From: Streptomyces sp. MMBL 11-1
GTDB lineage: Bacteria; Actinomycetota; Actinomycetes; Streptomycetales; Streptomycetaceae
Reading direction: 5' to 3'
NCBI RefSeq assembly: GCF_028622875.1
Contig: NZ_CP117709.1
Location: forward strand, 496,001 to 560,000
Length of the DNA stretch: 64,000 nt
In this document: piece by piece, positions 45,701-54,900 of the stretch
How positions within the stretch are numbered: position 1 is the stretch's first letter
Layout: every line of letters starts with the position of its first letter
The notes under the pieces: generated by a model
Told to the model about the DNA's origin: nothing
What the model saw: only the letters and a program-made list of their open reading frames with translations
The model's database searches: none
Made by a program: the position numbers and the translations under genes

Positions 45701-48700
45701 CATGCCCGCGCACACCCCCTCCCCCTTCCACGCCCCCCGGCCTCCCGCCCACGGGACCGCCGCCGCTGACGACGCCGGAGGCGGGGCCGCTGCCGACGGC
45801 GACTGGCTCGCCGCCGTCGAGAGCGTCCAACGGCAGACGGCGGAGACCCACGCGGTCTGCCAACGCCTCATGACGGACAGCCATCTGGCCTTTCTGCGGA
45901 TGACGGAGACGACGCTGGCCGCGATGCTCGGAGTGCCGAACGGGCCTGAGCCCGAGGCCGTGGACGTATCGGCTGCCGCGACCCCGCTGCCGCTCCCCCG
46001 CTCCTCGTCACCGCGGCACACACCCGCGCCCGTGACACCGCCGGCACCGGTCGCGACCACTGTCCCGGCAGCGAACCCCGCACCCGCGCCTGCCACCTCC
46101 GCGCCCCCGGCGACACCTTCGCCCGCACCGAAAACGGCTGCCGCTCCGGTGGACGACACATCCACGGACGACGCCGCCGTGGCCGACGCGGTGTCCCTGT
46201 CGCCTTCGGAACTGGAGGAGTTGCTCCTGTCGGTGGTGGCCCGCCTCACCGGCTATCCCACCGCCATGCTCACCATGGACATGGAGCTGGAGGCGGACCT
46301 GGGCATCGACTCCATCAAGCGCGTCGAGATCCTGTCGGCGGTGCGCCGACAGGTGGGTGACGTGGCGGCGGGGGACCCGGGGCAGCTCGGCAAGCTCCGT
46401 ACGCTGCGCGAGATCGTCGAGACGCTCACCGGCGACCCCCGGCCTCCCGAGCCCTCGGGGCAGACCGCCCGGGCCGGGCGGACCACGGCCGACGAGGCCC
46501 CCGACGTCCGCGAGGCGCCCGCGCCGCCGGCACCGCCCTCCCCGGACGACGGGGCCGACGAAGCCGACAAGGCCGACGGGCGTACGCCGCTGACGCGGCT
46601 GGTGCCGCGCCTGGTGGAGTCGCCGGCGTCCGGGCTGACCACGGCGGGACTGCTGGACGGGCCCGTCGTGGTGACCGGTGAGGGCCCGGACGGGTGCTCG
46701 ATCGTCGGCCTGGTGGCCCGGAAGCTGACGGAGCGGGGCGTGGACGCCACCGCCGCGGCGGACGTATCCGAGGGCGCCCGCGGGGTCGTCCACCTCGGCG
46801 GACTCACCGCGAGCGGCACGCCCGACGAGGCACGCGAGATCCACCGGTCGGCGCTCCGCGCGGCACGCGCGGTGGCGCCACGGGCGGCCGGGGGCGGCGG
46901 GCTGTTCGTGACCGTCCAGGACACGGGGGGCGACTTCGGGCTCGGAGGTCACGCGCCCGGCCGTGCGTGGCTGGGCGGGGTCGCCGGTCTGGCCAGGACC
47001 GCGGCGAAGGAGTGGCCGGCCTCCTCGGTCAAGGTCATCGACTGCGAGCGGGGCGGCCGGGAAGACGAGGAGGTCGCCGAAGCGATTGTCGGGGAACTGC
47101 TCGACGGCGGAGCCGACATGGAGGTCGGTCTCCGCGCGGACGGCGCCCGCGCCCTCCTGCGGATGGTGCCCGAGCCGGCCGGGCCCGGCGGCACCCCGCG
47201 GATCTCCGGGGCTTCCGTGATCGTGGCCACCGGCGGGGCCCGCGGGGTGACCGCCGCGGCCCTGCTCGATCTGGCCAGGGCCCACGGTCCGCGGATCGTG
47301 CTGCTCGGGAGGACGGAACTCGCCGCCGAGCCCGCCGGACTGGCGTCGGCCACCGACGAACCGGCGCTCACCCGGCTGCTCGCGGAGCGGGCCCCGGACG
47401 CGGCGGACTCCTCGCCCGCCCGGATCGCGGAGCGGGCCCGGGAGATCCTGGCCGCACGCGAAGTGCGGGCGACACTGGCGGGGTTGGAGTCCGCCGGATC
47501 GCCCGCCCGGTACGTCCGGGTGGACGTCCGCGACGCTGACGCCCTCGCGTCGGCCCTGCACGACGTGCGCGACGCGTGGGGGCCGGTCACCGGCATCGTC
47601 CACGGCGCGGGGGTGCTGGCCGACAAGCGGATCGCCGACAAGACCGACGAGCAGGCGGAGTTGGTCATGGCCACGAAGGTGGACGGTCTGCGGGCGCTGC
47701 TGGCGGCGACGGCGGACGACCCCCTGGACACGGTGATCCTGTTCTCGTCGGTGGCCGCCGTGTTCGGCAATCCGGGACAGAGCGACTACGCGATGGCCAA
47801 TGAGGTCCTCCACCAGGTCGCGTCGGCCGAGCAGGCCCGCCGGCCCGGCTGCCTGGTCCGCTGTGTGGCCTGGGGGCCCTGGCAGGGCGGCATGGTCACC
47901 CCGGCCCTGGCCGCGCACTTCGGCCGGTCCGGGGTCCCTCTCATCCCCCTGGCGGAGGGTGCCGCGGCCTTCACGGCCGAGGTGGACGGCGTCGCCGGTG
48001 AGGCCCGCGTGGTTCTGGCGGCCGGGGCCGGTCCGGCCGACCCGGCCCCGGCAGGTGACCGCTGTCGCGCACAGGTGCTGGTCCGCTCGGACACCCTGCC
48101 GCAGCTGGCCGACCACGCGCCCGCCGGTGTTCCGGTGCTGCCCGTGGCGCTGGTTCTGAACTGGTTCGCGGGCGCGGCGACGGCCTGGCTGCCGGCCGCC
48201 GGGAAGCTCGCCCTGCGTGATCTGCGGGTGTACAGGAAGCTTGTCCTGCCGGAACTGGGCGCCCTGGGCCACCGGCTCACCGTGCTCGGCAGCCGGGGCG
48301 CGCCCGGTTCGCCGTCGGGTCTGGAGGTGGAGCTGCGGGACGAGGACGGCCCGGCGCACTTCCGCGCCGTGCTGGACACCGGGGCCGGGGAGCCGGACGC
48401 GGCCACGTGGGACACCCCGGACGGCCTGAAGCCTCTCGACCGGGCCACGCCCTACGACGGGGAGGTCCTGTTCCACGGCCCCCGGTTCCATGCCCTGCGC
48501 GCGGTGCGCGGGGTGTCGGAGCACGGGGCGGAGGCGACCGTCGCGGGCCTGCGGGCCCTGGGCTGGGCGGACGGGCAGGGGCCGCTCGATCCGGCGGCCG
48601 TGGACGGGGCACTCCAACTCGCCCTGCTCTGGGGCGAGAAGGTGCTCGGGGCGGCGACGTTGCCGATGGCCGTCGCCGAGTGCTCGGTGTACCGGCGCGG

Positions 48701-48845
48701 TCCGGTGGACGGCGCTGTGCGCTGTGTGGTGCGGGGCCGGAAGGCGCACGACACCGGGGCGCGCTGCGACGCGGCGCTGATCGACGCCGACGGGACGGTC
48801 CTGGTGGAGCTGATCGGTGTCGAGCTCGTCCTCCGCCCGTCCTGA
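42717..48845 (+). CDS. PUFA-synthase-like megasynthase, KS-AT-ACP-KR-DH (PfaA/Pfa2-like)
   Basis: A 2042-aa iterative type I synthase. Domains read in order: ketosynthase (about 1-460) with Cys207 in DAACASSLAAL, His342 in EAHGTGTK and Lys378/His383 around SQIGHTK; acyltransferase (about 560-880) with Ser670 in GHSFGEL; Pro/Ala-rich linker (about 950-1150); one acyl carrier protein with phosphopantetheine Ser1199 in LGIDSIKRVE; ketoreductase (about 1400-1770) with TGGARG, FSSVAAVFGN and Tyr1691; a hotdog dehydratase-like domain (about 1780-2040) with His1800 in ADHAPAGVPVLP. Known Pfa proteins have 3-9 tandem ACPs; this one has a single copy. GTG 42717 follows GAGGAGAG; an ATG at 42657 overlapping pfaD's stop is an alternative. 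Confidence 0.93.
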   Translation: MSDPTPRQLPIAVVGVGALVPGATDAAGYWRIVTGGRDLITEVPATRWRVEDHYDPDPAAADKTYARRGAFLPEVDFDPMAYGVPPANLPATDTSQLLALMVADQVLTDAGGPAAVDRDRTGVVLGAAALELLPHMYGRAHRPAWLAGLRESGLGETEAHAVCDRIAARFEPWRESTFPGLLGNVVAGRIANRFDLHGVNHTTDAACASSLAALSTAVGELSLGRADLVISGGVDTGNDIGMFLCFSKTPALSPTGDCRPFSAAADGTMLGEAVVMYALKRLADAERDGDRIHAVIRSVGTSSDGRSTAIYAPLPEGQERALRRAYEGAGYGPETVELVEAHGTGTKAGDAAELAALSAVFGASGRPDGQWCAIGSVKSQIGHTKCAAGAAGLLKAVMALHHKVLPPTVKVERPNPAAAAPDGPFYVNTETRPWVRPAGHPRRAAVSSFGFGGSNFHATLEEYTPSGGPGRPALRHRTAPSELVLFGGDSPSDLMVPRTDDDRPLAELARESQAAFAHSARVRLAVVATDTEDLREKCAQARALIRQRPDAAFSTPTGVRYAYGEAAPGRIGFLFPGQGSQYVGMGAGLAMLAPAAQGVWDRLGGTRFDGRPLHRVVFPPPAFTDAERAARRTLLDATEWAQPALAVHALALLEVVRGLGLRPDCVAGHSFGELVALTCAGVLDAESLVRLARRRGELMRDTADAPGAMLAVASDRGHVAGVLAGGGFGDLWPANHNSPGQVVLSGSVEAVARAEKAFSAEGVGTRRLATTTAFHSPLVAPAVEPLAAYLRTVPLAEPRIEVYGNADAAPYPSSPDEVRRRIAGHPASPVLFQDQIEAMYAAGVRTFVEVGAGATLSGLVRQILGDREHAAVPLDRQGRSGADTLHTALGELAVRGVPLDLAPLWAPYASPGAPSKEREPRMTVKISGANHGQSPQHAASAELPPAPAHELRHRPPPSPAPAPAPAPAPAPAPAPAPAPTSTSTSMSASDTPAVLMPAHTPSPFHAPRPPAHGTAAADDAGGGAAADGDWLAAVESVQRQTAETHAVCQRLMTDSHLAFLRMTETTLAAMLGVPNGPEPEAVDVSAAATPLPLPRSSSPRHTPAPVTPPAPVATTVPAANPAPAPATSAPPATPSPAPKTAAAPVDDTSTDDAAVADAVSLSPSELEELLLSVVARLTGYPTAMLTMDMELEADLGIDSIKRVEILSAVRRQVGDVAAGDPGQLGKLRTLREIVETLTGDPRPPEPSGQTARAGRTTADEAPDVREAPAPPAPPSPDDGADEADKADGRTPLTRLVPRLVESPASGLTTAGLLDGPVVVTGEGPDGCSIVGLVARKLTERGVDATAAADVSEGARGVVHLGGLTASGTPDEAREIHRSALRAARAVAPRAAGGGGLFVTVQDTGGDFGLGGHAPGRAWLGGVAGLARTAAKEWPASSVKVIDCERGGREDEEVAEAIVGELLDGGADMEVGLRADGARALLRMVPEPAGPGGTPRISGASVIVATGGARGVTAAALLDLARAHGPRIVLLGRTELAAEPAGLASATDEPALTRLLAERAPDAADSSPARIAERAREILAAREVRATLAGLESAGSPARYVRVDVRDADALASALHDVRDAWGPVTGIVHGAGVLADKRIADKTDEQAELVMATKVDGLRALLAATADDPLDTVILFSSVAAVFGNPGQSDYAMANEVLHQVASAEQARRPGCLVRCVAWGPWQGGMVTPALAAHFGRSGVPLIPLAEGAAAFTAEVDGVAGEARVVLAAGAGPADPAPAGDRCRAQVLVRSDTLPQLADHAPAGVPVLPVALVLNWFAGAATAWLPAAGKLALRDLRVYRKLVLPELGALGHRLTVLGSRGAPGSPSGLEVELRDEDGPAHFRAVLDTGAGEPDAATWDTPDGLKPLDRATPYDGEVLFHGPRFHALRAVRGVSEHGAEATVAGLRALGWADGQGPLDPAAVDGALQLALLWGEKVLGAATLPMAVAECSVYRRGPVDGAVRCVVRGRKAHDTGARCDAALIDADGTVLVELIGVELVLRPS
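45589..45653 (+). repeat. Hexanucleotide repeat CACCNG encoding a Pro-Ala linker
   Basis: About ten tandem copies of CACCCG/CACCAG in frame encode alternating Ala-Pro, followed by a short Thr-Ser repeat. It forms the flexible linker before the ACP. Replication slippage could vary its length without breaking the frame. Confidence 0.85.
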
Positions 48846-48905
48846 CCCCACCCCACCCCGCCGTTCCCGGCCCCCCTTCCTGGCCCCCCTGGCCCCCCTG
48901 GCCCA
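48844..48905. repeat. C-tract cluster between the two megasynthase genes (G-quadruplex motif on minus strand)
   Basis: Within the 129-bp spacer there are at least five runs of four to six C on the plus strand (CCCC, CCCC, CCCCCC, CCCCCC, CCCCCC) with short spacers and a direct CTGGCCCCCC repeat. The minus strand therefore meets the usual G-quadruplex pattern. It may affect transcription through the operon. Confidence 0.55.
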
Positions 48906-48974
48906 GCCCCGCCCGACACCGCCTCTCCTGGTCCCGGTCCACCGCGCCCCGCCCCGCCGTGAAGTGAGTCCCGT

Positions 48975-51900
48975 ATGCGTTTCGAACCGATCGCCGTCGT
49001 CGGCCGGGGCTGTGTGCTGCCCGGCGCGCTGGACCCGGACACGTTCTGGGAGAACATCGCCGCCGGCCGTACGAGCCTGTCGCCCGCCCCCGAGGGCCGG
49101 TGGCGGCTGCCGCGCCGCTGGGCCATGGGTTCGGTGGAGGACCACCTCGACCGCACCTGGACCGATGTCGGCGGTTACGTCCACGGGTTCGAGTCCGTCT
49201 TCGACCCGGCCGGCTTCCACCTCGCCCCGGAGCGGATCGCATCGCTGGACCCGCTCTTCCACTGGATCCTGTACGGGGTGCGGCAGGCGCTCGCCGAGGC
49301 CGGCCGCACGGGCCCGCTGCCGCGGGGAGGTCTGGTGCTGGGGAACCTGTCGTACCCCACGCCCACCGGAGCGGCCTTCGCCGAACACGTATGGCTGTCC
49401 GCGCAGCGCCCGCCGCTCCGTGACGCGCTGCTGAGGGGCGAGCGCCGGATCCGGCCCGACGCCCGCAACCGCTTCTCCTCCGGGCTGCCCGCCCGGCTCG
49501 CGGCCCGCGCGCTCGGGCTCGGGGCGGGGGCCTGGTCCCTCGACGCCGCCTGCGCGTCCTCGTTGTACGCGATCAAGCTGGCGTGCGACCGGCTGCACGA
49601 CGGCACGGCGGATCTGATGGTGGCCGGTGCGGTCAGCCGCCCCGATCCCCTCTACCTGCACGTGGGGTTCTGCGGGCTGTCCGCGACGAGCCGCACGGGG
49701 CGCAGCCGGCCCTTCCACCGGGACGCGGACGGGCTGGTGCACGGTGAGGGCGCCGGGTTCGTCGCCCTGACGCGGCTGTCCGACGCCCGCTCCGCCGGGC
49801 TGCCCGTGCTCGGTGTGATCCGCGGTGTGGGGCTGTCCAACGACGGGCGCGGTTCCGGGCTGATCAGCCCGTCGGAGGAGGGCCAGGTACGGGCCGTGCG
49901 CCTGGCGTACGAGCGGGCGGGCGTCGCCCCCGAGTCGGTGTCGCTCATCGAGTGCCACGCCACGGGGACGCCGGTCGGGGACGCGGTGGAGGCGCGCTCC
50001 ATGGCCCGGGTCTTCGGGGCCGGCGACGACGTTCCCATCGGTTCGGCGAAGTCGAACATCGGGCATCTGCTGGCCTCCGCGGGTGTGGCGGGGCTGCTGA
50101 AGGTGCTCGGTGCGATGCGGGCGGGGGTGCGCCCGGCGACGCTCGGCGTCGGGCGACCGCTGGACGTACTGGCGGACACGCCGCTGCGGGTACTGACCGC
50201 GTCGGAGGAGTGGGGGGGACCTCGCAGGGCGGCGGTCAGCGCCTTCGGTTTCGGCGGGACCAACGCCCATCTGATCGTCGACGCCCCGGAGTGCGCTCCC
50301 CCGCCCGCCGGGTCCCGGCCGACGATCGGCACACGGACCGCCACCCGGCACGCCTCACCGGCCGCCCCGGACCCGGGCCCGGCGCTCGACGCGCCGGGCG
50401 ACCGGACACCGGTGGCGATCGTCGCCGTCGGCGCCCGGGTCGGTGAGGGGACGTCGCTGGAGGACTTCCGCCGGGCGGTGCTGGGCGGCGAACGGCGTGG
50501 CCCCGTCGCGGGGATCGCCGTGGAGCTGACGGACCTGTGCTTTCCGCCGCTGGCCCTGGAGCGGACCGTACGGCATCAGCTCCTGGTGCTGGAGGCCGCG
50601 CGGGAGGCCGCCCGGACGGTGAGCCTGCCCCGGGAGCGGACCATGGTGGTCATCGGTACCGGAGTGGACCCCGAGGTGGCCCGCGCGGGCGCGCGCTGGC
50701 GGATTCCGCACTGGCTGGAGCAGTCACGGACGCCGGTCACCGCGGCGTCGGCGGATCTCGCCCGGGACGCGTTCACCGGGCCCATGACCGCGGAGGGCGT
50801 GGTGGGCAGCATGCCGAACCTCGCGGCGAACCGCATCAGCACTCAACTGGATCTGGCGGGGCCCGGGTTCACGGTGTCCGCGGAGGAGGCGTCCGGGCCG
50901 GTGGCGCTGGAGATCGCGGCCCGGGCCATCCGTTCGGGGGAGGCGGACGCCGCCCTCGTCGGCGCCACCGACCTGTCCTGCGAAGCTGTCCACCGGGCCG
51001 CCCTGCGGGAGCTGGGCCGGCAGGCCGAGGCCGGGGACGCAGCCGTCGTCCTGGTCCTCAAGTCGCTGGAAGCCGCCCGGAGGGACGGCGACCCCGTCGT
51101 CGCCCTGCTGGACGAAGAGGCTGTCGACGAACCCGACATGGTCATCGGCGACGTCCCCGGCGCGGCCTTCGATCCGGCGACCGCCTTCGGGCGTGCTCAT
51201 GCCGCGTCCGGGCTGGTCTCCGTCGCGGTCGCGGCACTCTCGCTCCAGCACCGCGCGGTGCCCCGCGCGGACGGGCCCGCGGACACCGCGGCCGTCGCCC
51301 ACACCGCGCGGGCCGTGGTCACGCCGCTGGAGGGGCCGGCCGTCGGCGTACGGCTGCGCGCGGGGGACGCCCGGCCGTGGCTGCGGGGCCCCGCCCCGCG
51401 CCTGCACGTCTTCTCCGGGGCCGACCGCCGGGAGGTGCTGGCAGCGCTGGAGGCCGGTACGGAGTCCTCGGCCGGTCCGGCCCGGCTGGCACTCGTGGAC
51501 GGCGGCGACACCACGTGCGCGGACCGTGTGCGAGCGGCCCGCCGCTGGCTGACGGAGGGCGGGGCCCGCCCGGCCGACGTGTCGTACCGGGACGGGCCGG
51601 TCGTCGGGCAGACCGCCTTCGTGTACACGAACGGCTCGGCCGCGTACCCGGGGATGGGCCATGAGCTGGCCCTCGCGTTGCCGTCGCTGGGTGAGAGGGT
51701 CCGGGGGGAGCATCGGGCGATCGGGGCACGGCTGCGGTCGAGTTCCGATCCCGGGGTGCTCGGCCAGATCTGGGCCGTCGCCGAACTGGCCGTATTCCAC
51801 ACCGTGTTCAGTCGCGAGGTACTCGGGTTGCGGCCGGACGCCGCGATCGGGTACTCCTCGGGCGAGTCGACGGCGCTGGTCGCCCTGGGCGCCTGGCCGG

Positions 51901-54900
51901 ACGCCTCGGGGCTGTATGAAGCGACCCGGGACAGCGGGCTGTTCACCACGGAACTCACGGGCGAGCTGCGGGCGGTCCGGCGCTACTGGCGGCAGCGGGG
52001 CATCCGTGGCGACCGGTGGTCGAGCTACCTGATCGCCGCACCCCTGGAGGCGGTTCGCGCGGAGCTCGCCGGGGAGCGGGCGGTCCACCTGATGGCGGTG
52101 AACGCGCCCGGGGTCTGCGTCATCGGCGGCGAGTCCCGGGCGTGCGCGGCCGTCGCGGCGAGGATCGGCGTCGACCGGGCGATCGAGCTGGACTACGACA
52201 TGGCCGCCCACGCACCGGAGTTGGCGGAGGTCCGGGAGGTGTGGCACGAGGCCCACCGCCGTCCCACGGTCGAGGTGCCGGGCGTTCGCTTCTACAGCGG
52301 GGCCTCCGGCCGGGCGTACCGGCCGACGTCCGAGCTGGCCGCCGAGGCGCTCACCGCCCAGGGGCTCGGCACGATCGACTTCGCCGCCACGATCGAACAG
52401 GCGTGGGCGGACGGTGTCCGGGTCTTCGTGGAGCACGGGCCGCGGAGGCTGTGCACCGGCTGGATCAAACGGGTGCTCGGCGACCGGGAGCATGTGGCCG
52501 TCGCGCTGGACACCCCGGGCGACACGGGTCTGCGGCACCTGTGCCTGGCGGTGGGCGAACTCGTCGTCGCCGGAGTGCCGGTGCGGGCCGACGCGTTGCT
52601 CGCCCGGCTCGCCGGGGCCGCGACCGGCCTTCCGCGCCCCGGCCCCACCGTCACCGTTCCCGTACCGCCCACTCCGTGCCTGCCCCCACTGGAGCGCGCC
52701 GTGACCGTACTGCCCCGGGCTCCGGAACTCGCCCCGGTACCGGAGAGCGGCCTCGGTTCCCCCCTCCCGCCGGGCCGGGACCCCGGCCGTGCGGTCGCCC
52801 CGGCGTACGAGGAATCCGGGCGCCTCTCCGCCCCGGCCGCCCTCGCCGTGCCCTGCTCCGCCGCGCCGGGACAGCGGCCCCGGTCGCCTGCCGACGACAG
52901 CCGTGAGCCGGGGGCGGCAGGGGCCGGGGGCGTGGCCGCCCGGCAGAGTCTGCGGGTCGGCGCGCTGCACCGGGAGGTCATGGCCGCGCACGCCGAAACC
53001 CACCAGCGGTTCCTGCGTGTGTCCGCGCTCGCCGTCAGGGCGCTGACCGCCGCGGGCGCTGCGGAGGCCGGGCGGCCCGGCCCCGTTCGCGTACCCGTTC
53101 CCACTCCCACTCCCGCTCCCGCTCCCGGACAGCCCGGTCCCGTTCGCGTACGGGCGCTGCCCCCGCCCCCCACGGGACCGGCGCCCGCACGGGCTCCGGA
53201 GCCGAAGCCGGGGCAGGCTCCGGGGCCGGGGCCGACGTTCGACCGGGCCCAGCTGGAGCACCTCGCCTCCGGCACGATCTCCACGTTGTTCGGTCCGCTC
53301 TTCGCGGAGCAGGACGGCTACGCGGTACAGACCCGGATGCCCGGGCCGCCCATGCTGCTCGCGGACCGGGTCACCGGCATCGACGCGGTGCCCGCAGCGC
53401 TCGTCCTGCCGGGCCCGGTCCGCACGGACGGGAGGATCTGGACGGAGACCGACGTCCTGCACGACAGCTGGTACCTGGACGCGACGGGGCGGATGCCGGC
53501 CGGCGTGCTGATCGAGGCGGGCCAGGCCGACCTGCTCCTGCTCAGCTGGCTGGGTGTCGACCTGCTGAACCGGGGCGAGCGCGCCTACCGGCTGCTCGGC
53601 TGTGAGGTGACGTTCCACGGCGGCCCGCCGCGCCCCGGCGACACCCTGCGCTTCGAGATCCACCTGGACGGTCACGCGGAGGCGGACGGGGTCCGGCTGG
53701 CCTTCTTCCACTACGACTGCTATGTGGACGGGGAGTTGCGGCTCAGTGTCCGCGAGGGGCAGGCCGGGTTCTTCACCCCGGAGGAGCTCGCCGGCGGCGG
53801 TGGCGTGCGCTGGGATCCCGCCGGCCGCGCTCCCGGGGACGAGCTGCCGTTCGATCCGCCGGCCGTGCGCTGCGAGCGGACCCGTTTCGACGCGGACCGG
53901 GTGCGGGCCCTGACGCGTGGGCGGCCCGCCGACTGCTTCGGGCCCGGCTGGGAGGTGACGGCGGCTCACGTCCGGCCGCCCGTGCTCGACACGGAGCGGC
54001 TGCGACTGCTGGACGAGGTCACCGCGTTCGACCCGGCCGGCGGGCCGTGGGGCCGGGGATATCTGCGGGCCGAGACCTCGTTGTCCCCGGACGACTGGTT
54101 CTTCACCGGCCACTTCAAGAACGACCCCTGCATGCCGGGCACTCTGATGCTGCAGGGCGGTCTCCAGGCGATGGCGTTCCACCTGACCGCCCTGGGCTTC
54201 ACCGTCGACCGGGACGGGTGGCGCTTCGAGACGGTCGACGAGCACCCTTCGAGGGCCATGTGCCGTGGTCAGGCGACCCCGGAGAACCGGAGGGTCGTCT
54301 ACGAGGTGTTCGTACGCGGTGTCTCGGCCGGGCCGGTGCCGACGCTCCACGCCGACGTCCTCGGCTCGGTGGACGGGGCGAAAGCGTTCCTGGGCACCGA
54401 CATGGCCCTCCGGCTGGTCCCCGACTGGCCGCTGTCGCACTGGCGGCACTCGGGCCCGCCCACCGTCCAGACCGACGCGGCCCCGGTGCCGCTACCGCGT
54501 CTCGGCGGACTGGCCGGGCACCGGGAGGAGCGGCCCGTGGCTGTGGCGGCCGACGGGTTCGCCTTTGACCGGGCCTCGCTGCTGGCGTGCGCCTGGGGCA
54601 GGCCGAGCGAGGCGTTCGGCGCCATGTACGAGCCCTTCGACGGCACCCGCAGGGTGGCGCGGCTTCCCGGGCCGCCGTACCACTTCATGAGCCGGATCGT
54701 GTCGGTGGACGGTCCGCAGGGCGGGATGCGGGAGGGCAGCGTCGTCGTCGCCGAGTACGACGTGCCGGACCGGGCGTGGTATTTCGAGCAGAACGACGGC
54801 CACGTCATGCCGTTCGCCGTCCTCATGGAGACGGCGCTGCAGCCCTGCGGGTGGCTGGCCTCGTACGTCGGCAGCGCGACGACCAGCGAGACGGACCTGC

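Noticed and set aside
46008-50351. Very long open frame (1447 codons) antisense to the two megasynthase genes
   Set aside because: It is the GC-driven shadow of real genes with strong catalytic motifs on the plus strand; the antisense protein is low-complexity R/G/H/Q with no motif.
50724-54449. 1241-codon open frame antisense to the second megasynthase
   Set aside because: Same reason: shadow frame without recognisable domains or ribosome site.
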